64,000 nucleotides of DNA from Streptomyces sp. NBC_01214 (GTDB lineage Bacteria; Actinomycetota; Actinomycetes; Streptomycetales; Streptomycetaceae), in contig NZ_JAPEOS010000003.1 of the NCBI RefSeq assembly GCF_026340975.1, forward strand, positions 930,001 through 994,000. The letters are read 5' to 3'. Within the stretch, counting starts at the first letter, position 1. Each line of letters begins with the position of its first letter. This document shows positions 51,711 to 60,095 of the stretch, piece by piece. Below the pieces are notes generated by a model that was given only the letters and a program-made list of their open reading frames with translations, was not told the DNA's origin and did no database searches. Made by a program: the position numbers and the translations under genes.

Positions 51711-52823
51711 TCAGTCGGTGTCCGTCACCGCCAGTACCGCGATCCGGCGGCGGTCGGGGGAGAGGGCGGCGATCCCGTAGTCGTAGATCTCGTTCTGGAA
51801 CCACTGCGAGTCGCACCCGAAATGGAACCAGGTGCTCTCCTTCGCCCGGCGCTCCACCTCCGGCGCGCTCGCGTCCGCGGGCGCGCCGCTGAGGCCCCCG
51901 AGCGACTGCCAGGTCCAGCGCCGGCCCCACGCGCCGTGTACCCCGCTGCCGTACGAGCCGCCCATCGACGCGGCGCTGAAGAGGATCTTCCAGATGTCGT
52001 CGAGGGGGCGGAGCGCGATCTCGAAACGGGCCGTGGGAGCGAGTCCCGCCACGCAGCCCATGGGCAGGGTGGGGACCAGTGCGGGCACCAGGGCCGGATC
52101 CAGCGGCGCGTCCAGTGCGAAGGCCCAGGCCGCGCAGTGACCGACGTCGCCGGATTCGGGTGCCGAGACGATGCGCTCGTGCAGCTCGCGGGTGGCGATG
52201 TCCGTGAGCGCAGCGCGTTCGCCGGTGCGGGGTGTCGGCGGGTCCAGACGGCCCTCGGAGGGAAGTCCCGACCAGGCCGCGCCCGCACCGCCGCGGATCG
52301 ACCGGCTGGGGAAGGGGGAGCCGGTCTCGAAGGGGCGCAGGTCCGACGGCAACCAGGACAGCGTGTGCCACGACCGCCGCACCACGGGCCAACTGCTCAG
52401 CCCCCGCGGGGCCGACACGTCGACGCCCCGCAGGAGCAGTTCGTGGAACAGGCAGGCGCGGACCTCGTCGAGCCGGTCCCGCTCGCTGCGGTCGTAGAAG
52501 AGCTCGGCGAGGTCGGCGGGCTGCTGCGCCTCGGCGAGGAGGGAGGCGACGGAACGGTCGTCCGCGCCGGAGCACCCGAACGGACCGTGCTCGTCGAGGA
52601 GCCGGACCAGCTGCACCACGCTGTTCCGGCCGGGGGTGAGGGCGAGCGCGCGGACGACCTGGGCGAGGCTGCGCTCGTACGTCCGCGCCTGTTCGCGGGC
52701 CGCGACGAGTCCTGCGGAGGCCCGCGAGCCCAGCTCCCGCAGGTACTCCACGTCGCCCGGCTCGCCACACGGTTCGGTCTGTTCCCCTACGAGCCTGTCG
52801 AGCTCGCGCGCCTCGTCGTTCAC
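51711..52823 (-). CDS. DUF6183-like protein
   Basis: 370 residues from ATG 52823 (MNDEARELDRLVGEQ). Helical N-terminal half; the C-terminal part (ESTWFHFGCDSQWFQNEIYD and YGIAALSPDRRRIAVLAVTD) matches my memory of the Streptomyces DUF6183 family. No signal peptide, membrane segment or catalytic motif is evident; function unknown. It stands between a phosphatase gene and a carboxypeptidase gene, both on the same strand, without overlap. Confidence 0.7.
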   Translation of the reverse strand: MNDEARELDRLVGEQTEPCGEPGDVEYLRELGSRASAGLVAAREQARTYERSLAQVVRALALTPGRNSVVQLVRLLDEHGPFGCSGADDRSVASLLAEAQQPADLAELFYDRSERDRLDEVRACLFHELLLRGVDVSAPRGLSSWPVVRRSWHTLSWLPSDLRPFETGSPFPSRSIRGGAGAAWSGLPSEGRLDPPTPRTGERAALTDIATRELHERIVSAPESGDVGHCAAWAFALDAPLDPALVPALVPTLPMGCVAGLAPTARFEIALRPLDDIWKILFSAASMGGSYGSGVHGAWGRRWTWQSLGGLSGAPADASAPEVERRAKESTWFHFGCDSQWFQNEIYDYGIAALSPDRRRIAVLAVTDTD

Positions 52824-52883
52824 GGTCCGTCACTCTATGGCCTTGGATGCCGGATCCGTCGGATCCCGGTACGGTGCGCGCGG

Positions 52884-54068
52884 TCACGGGCTCCGGCGAC
52901 GTCGCAGGACGGCTGCCCGGGTCAGGGCCGCCACCGCGGCGAGGAACGCGGCCGACAAGCCGTAGACCATCGGCGTACCGACGTCGACCCCGCTGGGCGC
53001 GACGGCGCGCGCGGCGACGGTGCGCGGTGTCGCGGGCGGCGCCGCGGGCGGCGGCGGGGGGTCCAGCGATCCGACCGGATCCACCCGTCCCGCCGCGGCG
53101 AACCCCCAGTCCAGCAGGGACCGGGCTTCCTCGTACACGGCGTTCGCGCCGCCCCACTGGGGGTTCATCACCGTCGCCAGCAGCGTGCGACCGTCCCGAC
53201 GGGCGGCCGCGATCAGCGTGAAGCCCGCCTGGGAGGTGTAGCCGTTCTTCACACCGATGATCCCCGGGTACCGGCCCATCCCGTCCTGACCGGTCACCAG
53301 CCGGTTGGTGTTCTCGATCCCGTACGTCCAGGTGGGACTGCCGTCGGCGTTGGTACCGCCGGGGAAGCGGGCGTCGGCGGTCGCCGCGTACTCGGCGAAG
53401 GCGGGGTCGGCGAGGCCCGCACGACCGAAGACGGCGAGATCGTAGGCCGAGGAAGCCTGGCCGTCCGCATCGAAGCCGTCGGGGGAGACGACGGTGGTGT
53501 CCCGAGCGCCCAAGGCGCGCGCCTTGGCCTGCATCTGCGCCGACGTGACGTCCCAGCCGCCGTTCATCGCGGCCAGCACGTGCACGGCGTCGTTGCCCGA
53601 GCTGAGGAAGACGCCCCGCCACAGGTCGGCCACCCGGTAGGTGCGATCTGCGGACAGACCCACCGTGCTGCTCCCCTCCGGTACCTCGTCCAGCTCGGCC
53701 TCGGTGACCGTGTGCCGGCCCGAGCCGGGCAGACGGGGCAGCGCGGTGAGGGCGAAGAGGGTCTTGAGGGTGCTGGCCGGTGGCAGCCGGCGGTGTGCGT
53801 CGTGGGCCGCGAGCACCGCACCCGTTCCGGCATCCGCCACCAGCCACGACAGGGCGGACACGTCGTCCGGCAGGGCAGGCGCCCCCTGCCGCGCCCGTAC
53901 GTGGGTCCCGGCCCGGTGCAACAGCGAGGCGTCGACGGCCGGGGCGGGTCGCGGTGGCAGCGGCTCGGCCCGCGCGGCGGCGGCCGTCGGCACGAGGAGG
54001 ACCGATGCGCCGATGGCGAGAGCTGCGGCGCCCGCGCCGGTCCTGCGCCCAGAGGATCTGATGCTCAT
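52884..54068 (-). CDS. D-alanyl-D-alanine carboxypeptidase
   Basis: 394 residues from ATG 54068. Signal peptide ~1-34, then a peptidase S11 domain with SxxK (PASTLKTL near 98), SxN (SSGND near 160) and KxG (VKNGYTSQAG near 275, KNG instead of KTG). A Pro-rich stalk and a C-terminal membrane helix ending RRRR follow. It trims the terminal D-Ala from peptidoglycan pentapeptides on the outer face of the membrane. Single gene; no coupling with its neighbours. Confidence 0.88.
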   Translation of the reverse strand: MSIRSSGRRTGAGAAALAIGASVLLVPTAAAARAEPLPPRPAPAVDASLLHRAGTHVRARQGAPALPDDVSALSWLVADAGTGAVLAAHDAHRRLPPASTLKTLFALTALPRLPGSGRHTVTEAELDEVPEGSSTVGLSADRTYRVADLWRGVFLSSGNDAVHVLAAMNGGWDVTSAQMQAKARALGARDTTVVSPDGFDADGQASSAYDLAVFGRAGLADPAFAEYAATADARFPGGTNADGSPTWTYGIENTNRLVTGQDGMGRYPGIIGVKNGYTSQAGFTLIAAARRDGRTLLATVMNPQWGGANAVYEEARSLLDWGFAAAGRVDPVGSLDPPPPPAAPPATPRTVAARAVAPSGVDVGTPMVYGLSAAFLAAVAALTRAAVLRRRRSP

Positions 54069-54168
54069 TCACCCAGCGTAGAAATGCATCGGGCCGCGCG
54101 CAGCGAGGCGTACGCCGACCGGTGGGTGGGCCGGCGCGCGGACGCGGGGCCGACCGGGGCGGGCGCCC

Positions 54169-54207
54169 CTCGTGGATCGGGCCGGGCGCTCCGGCCCGAT
54201 CCACGAG
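54169..54207 (-). terminator. Hairpin terminator with perfect 17-bp arms
   Basis: CTCGTGGATCGGGCCGG - GCGCT - CCGGCCCGATCCACGAG, eight bases after the stop of the alpha/beta hydrolase gene. Perfect symmetry lets it act in both directions. Confidence 0.82.
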
Positions 54208-54214
54208 ACACCCC

Positions 54215-55051
54215 CTACGCGCGGAAGGCCTTCCGCAGGAGCTCGCCGAATCCGGCGGGGTGCGTCGTCAGGCCGGTGTGTCCGCCGGGGAACCGCAGGA
54301 GTTCCGTGCCGAGCCGCTCGGCCAGGAAGGCGGCCGGACGGTAGGGAAGTTCCCCGCGGGAGTCCTGGCCGCAGGCGAGCGCGAGCCGGTCCGCCAGCGT
54401 CTCCAGCCGGTCGATGTCCGGGACGTAGGACATGAAGCCGGGCACGATGCGGCCGATGAAGTACGGCAGGTCGGCCATCGTCTGCTCGGCCCGTGCCGCC
54501 GCCCGGGGCGGAAGCCTGACGTCGGTCCCCGGCCCGGCCGTATCGCCGTCCTGGCGCAGACCGGCGGCGAACACGGCCATCGCCGGCATGAGCCCCTCGG
54601 TGCGGAGCGTCTCCTGCACACGGGCGATGAGCAGCCGGTGATCGGGGGCGTCCGGCAGGACCTCCACCACCGGTGGCTCGTGCGCCACGACGTGAACGAG
54701 GCGTTCGGGACGGACGGTGAGCAGGTGCAGGGCGACGATCGCGCCCGAGCTGGTGCCGAACACCCGGGCGGGCTCACGGGGCGACAGCAGGTCCACGATC
54801 CGCGCCGCGTCGTCGGCGTGCTCGGCCACGTGCTGCTCGGCGTCCGGGTCGTCCAGCGTGCTCCGGGACATGCCGCGCGGGTCGTAGGTCGCGACGGTGT
54901 ACTCGGCGGCCAGGTCGTCGGCGATGCCGTCGAAGGAGGCCGCGCCGCCCGTCCCTCCGGGGACCAGCAGCAGGAGCGGGCCCCGGCCGCGCACCTCGTA
55001 GTGCAGGTTCGCGCCGTCCACGCGCAGGCTGCCGATGTCCGGGCCGTTCAT
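54215..55051 (-). CDS. Alpha/beta hydrolase
   Basis: 278 residues from ATG 55051, overlapping the stop of the TetR gene (ATGA). Typical alpha/beta hydrolase: oxyanion region LLLVPGGTGG, nucleophile in FGTSSGAIVAL near 102, and catalytic histidine in FPGGHTGLT near 258. The substrate is unknown; esterase, lactonase or haloperoxidase-like activity are all possible. Co-transcribed with the TetR repressor behind a 41-bp dyad, so it is probably induced by its own substrate. Confidence 0.85.
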   Translation of the reverse strand: MNGPDIGSLRVDGANLHYEVRGRGPLLLLVPGGTGGAASFDGIADDLAAEYTVATYDPRGMSRSTLDDPDAEQHVAEHADDAARIVDLLSPREPARVFGTSSGAIVALHLLTVRPERLVHVVAHEPPVVEVLPDAPDHRLLIARVQETLRTEGLMPAMAVFAAGLRQDGDTAGPGTDVRLPPRAAARAEQTMADLPYFIGRIVPGFMSYVPDIDRLETLADRLALACGQDSRGELPYRPAAFLAERLGTELLRFPGGHTGLTTHPAGFGELLRKAFRA

Positions 55052-55641
55052 GAGGGGTCTCCTTCTCGGGTCGGGGGCCAGTGCTCCAGGAGGGTGTGGA
55101 GGGCGTCCAGGGCGCGGACCCAGGAGCGTTGCGGTGAACGCTCGTGCGCGAACCCGCCGGCCGCCTCCAGGGCGACGAACCCGTGGAACGTGCTGCGCAA
55201 CAGCCGGACAGCGTCGGTCAGATCGGGTTCCGTCAGCGCGTAGCCGCGCAGCACGCCGTAGGTCAGCTCGACCGCGCGGCGCGGTCCGGGTGCCCGTGCG
55301 GCGAGCTCGGGGTCGATCCGGATCCGGGTCTGGGTCGCCGTGTAGCGGCCCGGATGCGCGTGGGCGTACTCCCGCCAGGCGTCGGCGAACGCGACCAGCG
55401 CGTCCTTGCCCGATCGGCCGGCCGTCGCCTCCGCGATGCGGAGCGTCTTCTCGTCCGCCGCCAGCAGCGCGATGCGTCCGCGCAGGTCCTCCAGGTTGCG
55501 CACGTGCGCGTAGAGGCTCGCGTCCTTCACCCCGAGCCGCCGCGCCACCTGCGACATGGTCACCCGGTCCAGCCCGACCTCGTCCGCCAGCTCGGCGCCC
55601 GCGACCGTCACCCGCTCCGCCGTCAGCCCTGCCCGTGCCAT
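55048..55641 (-). CDS. TetR/AcrR-family repressor
   Basis: 197 residues from ATG 55641. Helix-turn-helix at residues ~10-50 (VTMSQVARRLGVKDASLYAH), C-terminal TetR domain of the WHG type (AVRLLRSTFHGFVALE). It heads a two-gene operon with the alpha/beta hydrolase. A 41-bp dyad starts 10 bases upstream and is very likely its operator, giving autoregulation. Confidence 0.88.
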   Translation of the reverse strand: MARAGLTAERVTVAGAELADEVGLDRVTMSQVARRLGVKDASLYAHVRNLEDLRGRIALLAADEKTLRIAEATAGRSGKDALVAFADAWREYAHAHPGRYTATQTRIRIDPELAARAPGPRRAVELTYGVLRGYALTEPDLTDAVRLLRSTFHGFVALEAAGGFAHERSPQRSWVRALDALHTLLEHWPPTREGDPS

Positions 55642-55650
55642 GCCGCCCCC

Positions 55651-55691
55651 GTTCCTAGGGGTCCTAGTTTTAAACTAGGGTCCCTAGGAAC
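55651..55691. promoter_or_regulatory. 41-bp dyad, likely TetR operator
   Basis: Centre at T55671. The left half GTTCCTAGGGGTCCTAGTTT and the inverse of the right half agree at 18 of 20 positions; the inner CCTAGTTT-T-AAACTAGG is perfect. The CCTAGG/CCTAG steps are repeated four times. Directly upstream of the TetR gene. Confidence 0.72.
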
Positions 55692-55717
55692 GCAAACGCG
55701 TATCGGCTGCCGTCCGC

Positions 55718-57334
55718 TCACGACACGAGCGTCTGCTCCTCCAGCTCGGTCAGCCTCACCGTGCACAGGCCGCCGCGCTCGGTCTTCACGTCGGTCACCC
55801 GGAGCTGCGTACCCGGCGCGAGGATGAACTCCTCCTCACCGGTGAACGCGGAGAAGCTGCGGATGCCGACCGCCCGGACCGGAGTCACCTCGAACAGCGT
55901 CCGCTTGCCCCGCCCGCCGAGGAACGCCCGTGCCACGCCCACCTCCGAGGTGCACGAGGACACGCCCCACCAGGTCACGGTCCGGCCCAGCGGATACTGC
56001 GCGCGCAGGTCCAGTGCGACCCCGCGCCACAACGGCGCCGTGCGGGCGGGCAGCTCCGCCACGGCGGAGAACAGCAGCCGCAGGTACGGGAGGTAGGGAA
56101 CGAGCCGGGCGCGGTCCGGGGAGCGCAGGACGGCGTTGATCTCCCGGTAGAACGCGGACTCGCAGGTGTAGAGGTGGAGCGCGGCGATCGCGTCGGCGGA
56201 CAGGCCGCCCGCCGCTCCGTCCGCCCGCCCCGCGGCGAACTCGTGGGACAGCTTGACGTGCCGGTCCAGGCCGGACAGCACCTCGACGACCGGAGCGGCG
56301 GCGTCCTGGAAGCCCATCAGCGGGGTGTCGAACACACCGCTGATCGCGGGGAGGACGAGTCCCTCGTCCTTCACGCTCGCGAGACGGTCGAGGTACAGCT
56401 GGTGCAGTTCCATGGTGGACGCGATGAAGGCGCCCATGCGTTCGGCGACGTCGTCGCCCGCGCCGCCGGCCTGCGGCCCCGCCGCGTTCCACCCCTTGCT
56501 CGGCAGCCAGTCGATCTCATCGGCGCCCAGCGACGCGAGGGCGTCGTTCACCGTGCCGAAGTGGTCGCCTTCGCAGAAGACGTCGCCCTGTGCGGCCGGG
56601 TTGGGGTGGTCGATGTGCCGTACCTCCACCTCGGGGTACTTCTCCTGGAGCCGCAGGACGACCTTCTTCAGGGACCGGGCGTGGGCCCCCCACCAGGCGA
56701 AGACGACACCGCGGTCCTCCTCGTCGGCGTCCTGCTTGGCCCGCAGGATCTCCTCGACGATCCGCTCGGCGACCGGACGCCAGAACGCGGTGTGCCGGTC
56801 GACGGCCGCCGAACCGTCGCTGCCGGCGGTGAGCGCCGCGTTCAGCAGCAGCACGCCCTGCGTGAGCATCGCCTGGAACCACTCCGGGGGCTGGACGGTG
56901 TCCCGCTCCTTGAGCAGCGCCCGGACGTCGGCGATGGGGGTCTTCTTGGGGATCCCGTACTTCCACATCGCCGCCGCCTTGATGATGCAGCGGATGCTGA
57001 CGACCCTGCCGAACTGGCTGTCCGTCCAGTCGTGGAAGGTGTTGTCGAACATGGCTATGCCGGTGGCGCTCTCCGGCCGCGGGTAAGGGTTCTGGCCGAA
57101 GACGACCACCTTCCACTTGTGCGGCGGATGGGGCTTGAGCGCTTGGAAGGTCAGTTCGCGGACGGGCACGGTCTCCGGGCTGCGACCCGCGCCGATGAAG
57201 GCCGCCGCGTCCGGCTGCGCCTCGATGACGGGCTTCAGCAGCGGAAGCCACGGCTCACCACCGCCCTTGAACAGTTCGGCGAGGCCCAGCGGGTCGTCCG
57301 CGTGGTGCTGGGCCGGGGATGCTGCGTCGCTCAT
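55718..57334 (-). CDS. Uracil-DNA-glycosylase-fold / ADP-ribosyltransferase fusion
   Basis: 538 residues from ATG 57334. Residues ~60-275 follow family 1 uracil-DNA glycosylase: VVVFGQNPYPRPESATGIAM (motif GQDPY at 80-84, with N82 for the catalytic Asp), QGVLLLNAALTAG (159-171), VFAWWGAHA (211-219) and RHIDHPNPAAQGDVF (HPSP motif, H243). Residues ~380-515 are an R-S-ExE ADP-ribosyltransferase: YTCESAFYREINAVLRS, R437 in LWRGVAL, S459/S460 in WWGVSSCTS, E500-x-E502 in TGEEEFILAPG, as in arginine-type ARTs. No signal peptide. I know no such fusion. Divergent from a macrodomain gene. Hypothesis: the first half directs the transferase to DNA, perhaps uracil-containing or phage DNA. Confidence 0.85.
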   Translation of the reverse strand: MSDAASPAQHHADDPLGLAELFKGGGEPWLPLLKPVIEAQPDAAAFIGAGRSPETVPVRELTFQALKPHPPHKWKVVVFGQNPYPRPESATGIAMFDNTFHDWTDSQFGRVVSIRCIIKAAAMWKYGIPKKTPIADVRALLKERDTVQPPEWFQAMLTQGVLLLNAALTAGSDGSAAVDRHTAFWRPVAERIVEEILRAKQDADEEDRGVVFAWWGAHARSLKKVVLRLQEKYPEVEVRHIDHPNPAAQGDVFCEGDHFGTVNDALASLGADEIDWLPSKGWNAAGPQAGGAGDDVAERMGAFIASTMELHQLYLDRLASVKDEGLVLPAISGVFDTPLMGFQDAAAPVVEVLSGLDRHVKLSHEFAAGRADGAAGGLSADAIAALHLYTCESAFYREINAVLRSPDRARLVPYLPYLRLLFSAVAELPARTAPLWRGVALDLRAQYPLGRTVTWWGVSSCTSEVGVARAFLGGRGKRTLFEVTPVRAVGIRSFSAFTGEEEFILAPGTQLRVTDVKTERGGLCTVRLTELEEQTLVS

Positions 57335-57702
57335 GGGAGGCACTCCGAGGGGTGGGACCGTGCCGACGGGCACGATGAGGACACGGGCGGTAAGCCCGTG
57401 CAGGTATCAGGTATCAGGCATCAGGTGTTCAGACGTCGGCCCTCGAGCCGGCGGAAGCGGCCGGAACGGCCCGCACGCGTACCGGAGTACGCGCAGGCGG
57501 GAGGCAGCGCTTCGTCCGGGGTTCTCGGTCCTGGAGGCGTGGCCGACGGAAATCTGGCGGCAGGCTAACACCGGCCCGGGAGGCGCGCAATCGTGACGGT
57601 GCGTCATCGTCAACGTCCGTAAGCGTCCGTCAGCGGCGTTGTCAGTGGCTCCCGGTAGCGTTCCTGAGCAGTGCAGGAACCCTTTCCCGATCGGAGTAGA
57701 TC
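57335..57702. other. Divergent control region between the UDG-ART and macrodomain genes
   Basis: No gene. It holds four imperfect 7-base tandem units, CCTGATA/CCTGATG type on the minus strand, at 57401-57425, about 70 bases upstream of the fusion-gene start, and a weak GGAG before each start. No -10/-35 pair is convincing. The repeats may be binding sites for a regulator. Confidence 0.5.
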
Positions 57703-58383
57703 ATGAGTGTGGACCGTGTGCCGTCGCCGCTCCGGGTGGTGCTGACCGACGTCAACGCGGAGGTGGTCCAGGCGTGGCGGGCGGCGTTCGCCGACACTCC
57801 CGGGGTCGAGATCCGCCAGGGGTCGATCCTCGACGAGGAGGTCGACGCGTGGGTCACACCGACCAACTCCCGGGGCCGGATGGACGGCGGGGTCGACGCG
57901 GTCATCAAGCGGCACCTGGGAGCCGGCATCCAGCTGCGCGTACAGCGCGCGATCCGCGCCCAGTTCGCGGGCAGCCTCCCGGTGGGAAGCGCGGTGTGCG
58001 TCGCGTCAGGGGCGGTCGCACCGAAGTTCCTGATATCGACGCCGACGATGGAGCAGTCCTCGCAGAACGTGCGCGAGACCTTGAACGTCGCCCTGGCGTG
58101 CGCGGCCGCCTTCCAGGCGGTCCACCGGCAGAACGTCGAAGCGCCGGGCAGCATCCGGTCGGTGGCGCTGGTCGGCATGGGCGCCCGGACCGGCCGGGTG
58201 CCGGCCCGGGTGTGCGCCAACCTGATGTGGACCGGCTACACGCTGTTCCACGACTTCCGCTTCGACGACTACGACGACCTGCGCAGCACGATCGTCGCGC
58301 AACTCGACGACCTCGATGACGGGCCCGCCGAGGAGCGGGTGCGCATCGCGCCCCCGCAACGGCGCACGGCCGGCCGCCGCTGA
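57703..58383 (+). CDS. Macrodomain protein (ADP-ribose binding / possible hydrolase)
   Basis: 226 residues from ATG 57703. Macrodomain fold: VEIRQGSILDEEVDAWVTPT (start of the ADP-ribose pocket), NSRGRMDGGVDAVIKRHLG (the N-x-x-GxMDGG loop) and SVALVGMGARTGRVPARV (second loop near 150). The GRMDGGVD form is nearest to macrodomains of phage-tail and viral type, not to DarG or ALC1. Such domains bind or remove ADP-ribose. Divergent from the UDG-ART fusion, so it could be its eraser or antitoxin. Not in one operon with it, unlike DarTG. The last ~25 residues are basic. Confidence 0.82.
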   Translation: MSVDRVPSPLRVVLTDVNAEVVQAWRAAFADTPGVEIRQGSILDEEVDAWVTPTNSRGRMDGGVDAVIKRHLGAGIQLRVQRAIRAQFAGSLPVGSAVCVASGAVAPKFLISTPTMEQSSQNVRETLNVALACAAAFQAVHRQNVEAPGSIRSVALVGMGARTGRVPARVCANLMWTGYTLFHDFRFDDYDDLRSTIVAQLDDLDDGPAEERVRIAPPQRRTAGRR

Positions 58384-58447
58384 CCGACCGTGCACGGCGC
58401 CCCGGTCGACCGGCTGCGGGCGTGGCCTGCCGGGCGGCCGGGCCGGA

Positions 58448-59980
58448 TCAGACGATGTCTTCGGCGATCTCCGCCTGCTCGCGGGCGTTGCCGTAGGCGG
58501 ACGGGGTGCCGTACGAGCGGCGGGCGACGTACCACCAGACGCTGGCCAGGACCAGGACCACCGCGAGGGCGATCACGGCGTAGTTCATCGAGTCGATGGT
58601 GACGGGGGACTTCTGCGGCAGGCAGAAGAGGACGGTGACGAACGCCACCCACAGGACGGCGATCCAGCCGATCGGCTTGCTCCAGCGGCCCAGGTTCCAG
58701 GGGCCGGGCTCGAAGCGGTTGCCGGCGCGCAGGCGCAGGTAGATCGGGATGGCGTAGGCCGGGGTGATGCCGATGACGTTGATGGCGGTCACGGCCCCGT
58801 AGGCGGTGGCGGAGTACAGGGAGGGGAGGGCCAGTACGGCCGCGACGGCGACGGAGAGCCATACGGCGGGCACCGGCGTCTGGGTCCGGCCGCTCACCTT
58901 GCGCCACAGGGCGGATCCGGGCAGCGCGTTGTCACGGCTGAACGCGAAGACCATCCGGCTCGCGGCGGCGACCTCGGCGTTGCCGCAGAAGAGCTGCGCG
59001 ACGATGACGACGAGGAGCAGGGCGGTGGCGCCGCCGGAGCCCAGCGCGTCGATGAAGATCTGGGCGGGCGGGACGCCGGTGGCGCTGTTCTGGACGGCCG
59101 CGTAGTCCTGGATGGCGAAGGTGAGGCCGGCGAGCAGGGCGAAACCGGCGATCCAGGAGACCCAGATGGCCCGGACGATGCCCTTGGCGGCGGAGACGGA
59201 GGCGTTGCTGGTCTCTTCCGAGAGGTGCGCGGAGGCGTCGTAGCCGGAGAAGGTGTACTGGGCGAGCAGCAGGCCGACCGCCGCCACGTAGAACGGGTTG
59301 GCCCAGCCGGTGTCGTTGACGAATTCGGTGAAGACGAACGACGCGGACTGGTGGTTGTCGGGGATGAAGGCCAGGGCGCCGACGATCACGGCGACGCCGC
59401 CCAGGTGCCACCAGACGCTGATGGAGTTGAGCACGCTGACGAGGCGGACCCCGAAGAGGTTGAGCGCGGCGTGCAGCAGCAGGATGCACAGGAAGATCAG
59501 GAAGGTGGAGCCGGGAGTGGGCACGAACCCGAAGCGGAGGTTGAGGAAGGCACCGGTGAACAGGGCCGCGCCGTAGTCGATGCCGGCGATGGCGCCGAGC
59601 AGGCCGAGCAGGTTCAGCCAGCCCGTGTACCAGCCCCAGCGGCGGCCGCCGAGCCGGTCGGCCATGTAGTAGAGCGCACCGGAGGTGGGGTAGGCGCTCG
59701 TGACCTCGGCCAGGGCGAGACCCACGCAGAGCACGAAGAGGCCCACGCCGACCCAGCCCCACAGCATCACGGACGGGCCGCCGGAGCCCATGCCGAATCC
59801 GTACAGCGTCATGCAGCCGGAGAGGACGGATATGACGGAGAAGCTGATGGCGAAGTTGCCGAAGCCGCCCATCCGGCGGGCGAGGACGGGCTGGTAGCCG
59901 AGTTCCCTGAGGCGCTGTTCCTCGTCCTGCAGGGGTGGAGCCTTGCGGTCCTGGCGGGCTGCCCATTCGGTTCTGGACAC
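58448..59980 (-). CDS. APC-family amino acid permease
   Basis: 510 residues from GTG 59980. Twelve hydrophobic segments and the APC motifs FAISFSVISVLSGCMTLYGF and YPTSGALYYMADRLGG in helices 1-3, followed by SGYDASAHLSEET and AFSRDNALPGS, typical of the GABA/choline permease branch (BAT1/GabP-like). Cytoplasmic tail of ~30 residues. It imports an amino acid or amine by proton symport. It is preceded on the same strand by an unknown gene, 115 bases apart. Confidence 0.87.
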   Translation of the reverse strand: MSRTEWAARQDRKAPPLQDEEQRLRELGYQPVLARRMGGFGNFAISFSVISVLSGCMTLYGFGMGSGGPSVMLWGWVGVGLFVLCVGLALAEVTSAYPTSGALYYMADRLGGRRWGWYTGWLNLLGLLGAIAGIDYGAALFTGAFLNLRFGFVPTPGSTFLIFLCILLLHAALNLFGVRLVSVLNSISVWWHLGGVAVIVGALAFIPDNHQSASFVFTEFVNDTGWANPFYVAAVGLLLAQYTFSGYDASAHLSEETSNASVSAAKGIVRAIWVSWIAGFALLAGLTFAIQDYAAVQNSATGVPPAQIFIDALGSGGATALLLVVIVAQLFCGNAEVAAASRMVFAFSRDNALPGSALWRKVSGRTQTPVPAVWLSVAVAAVLALPSLYSATAYGAVTAINVIGITPAYAIPIYLRLRAGNRFEPGPWNLGRWSKPIGWIAVLWVAFVTVLFCLPQKSPVTIDSMNYAVIALAVVLVLASVWWYVARRSYGTPSAYGNAREQAEIAEDIV

Positions 59981-60095
59981 GGCGGTACCTCCGGGGGTCT
60001 GTGAAGCACGGGGACGGTGGAGCCTGGGGGTGCAGGTGGAGCCTGGTGGTGCGGTGGGAGCGAGGGGTCGGCGCCGTGGGGGAGGGCGGCGGGGG

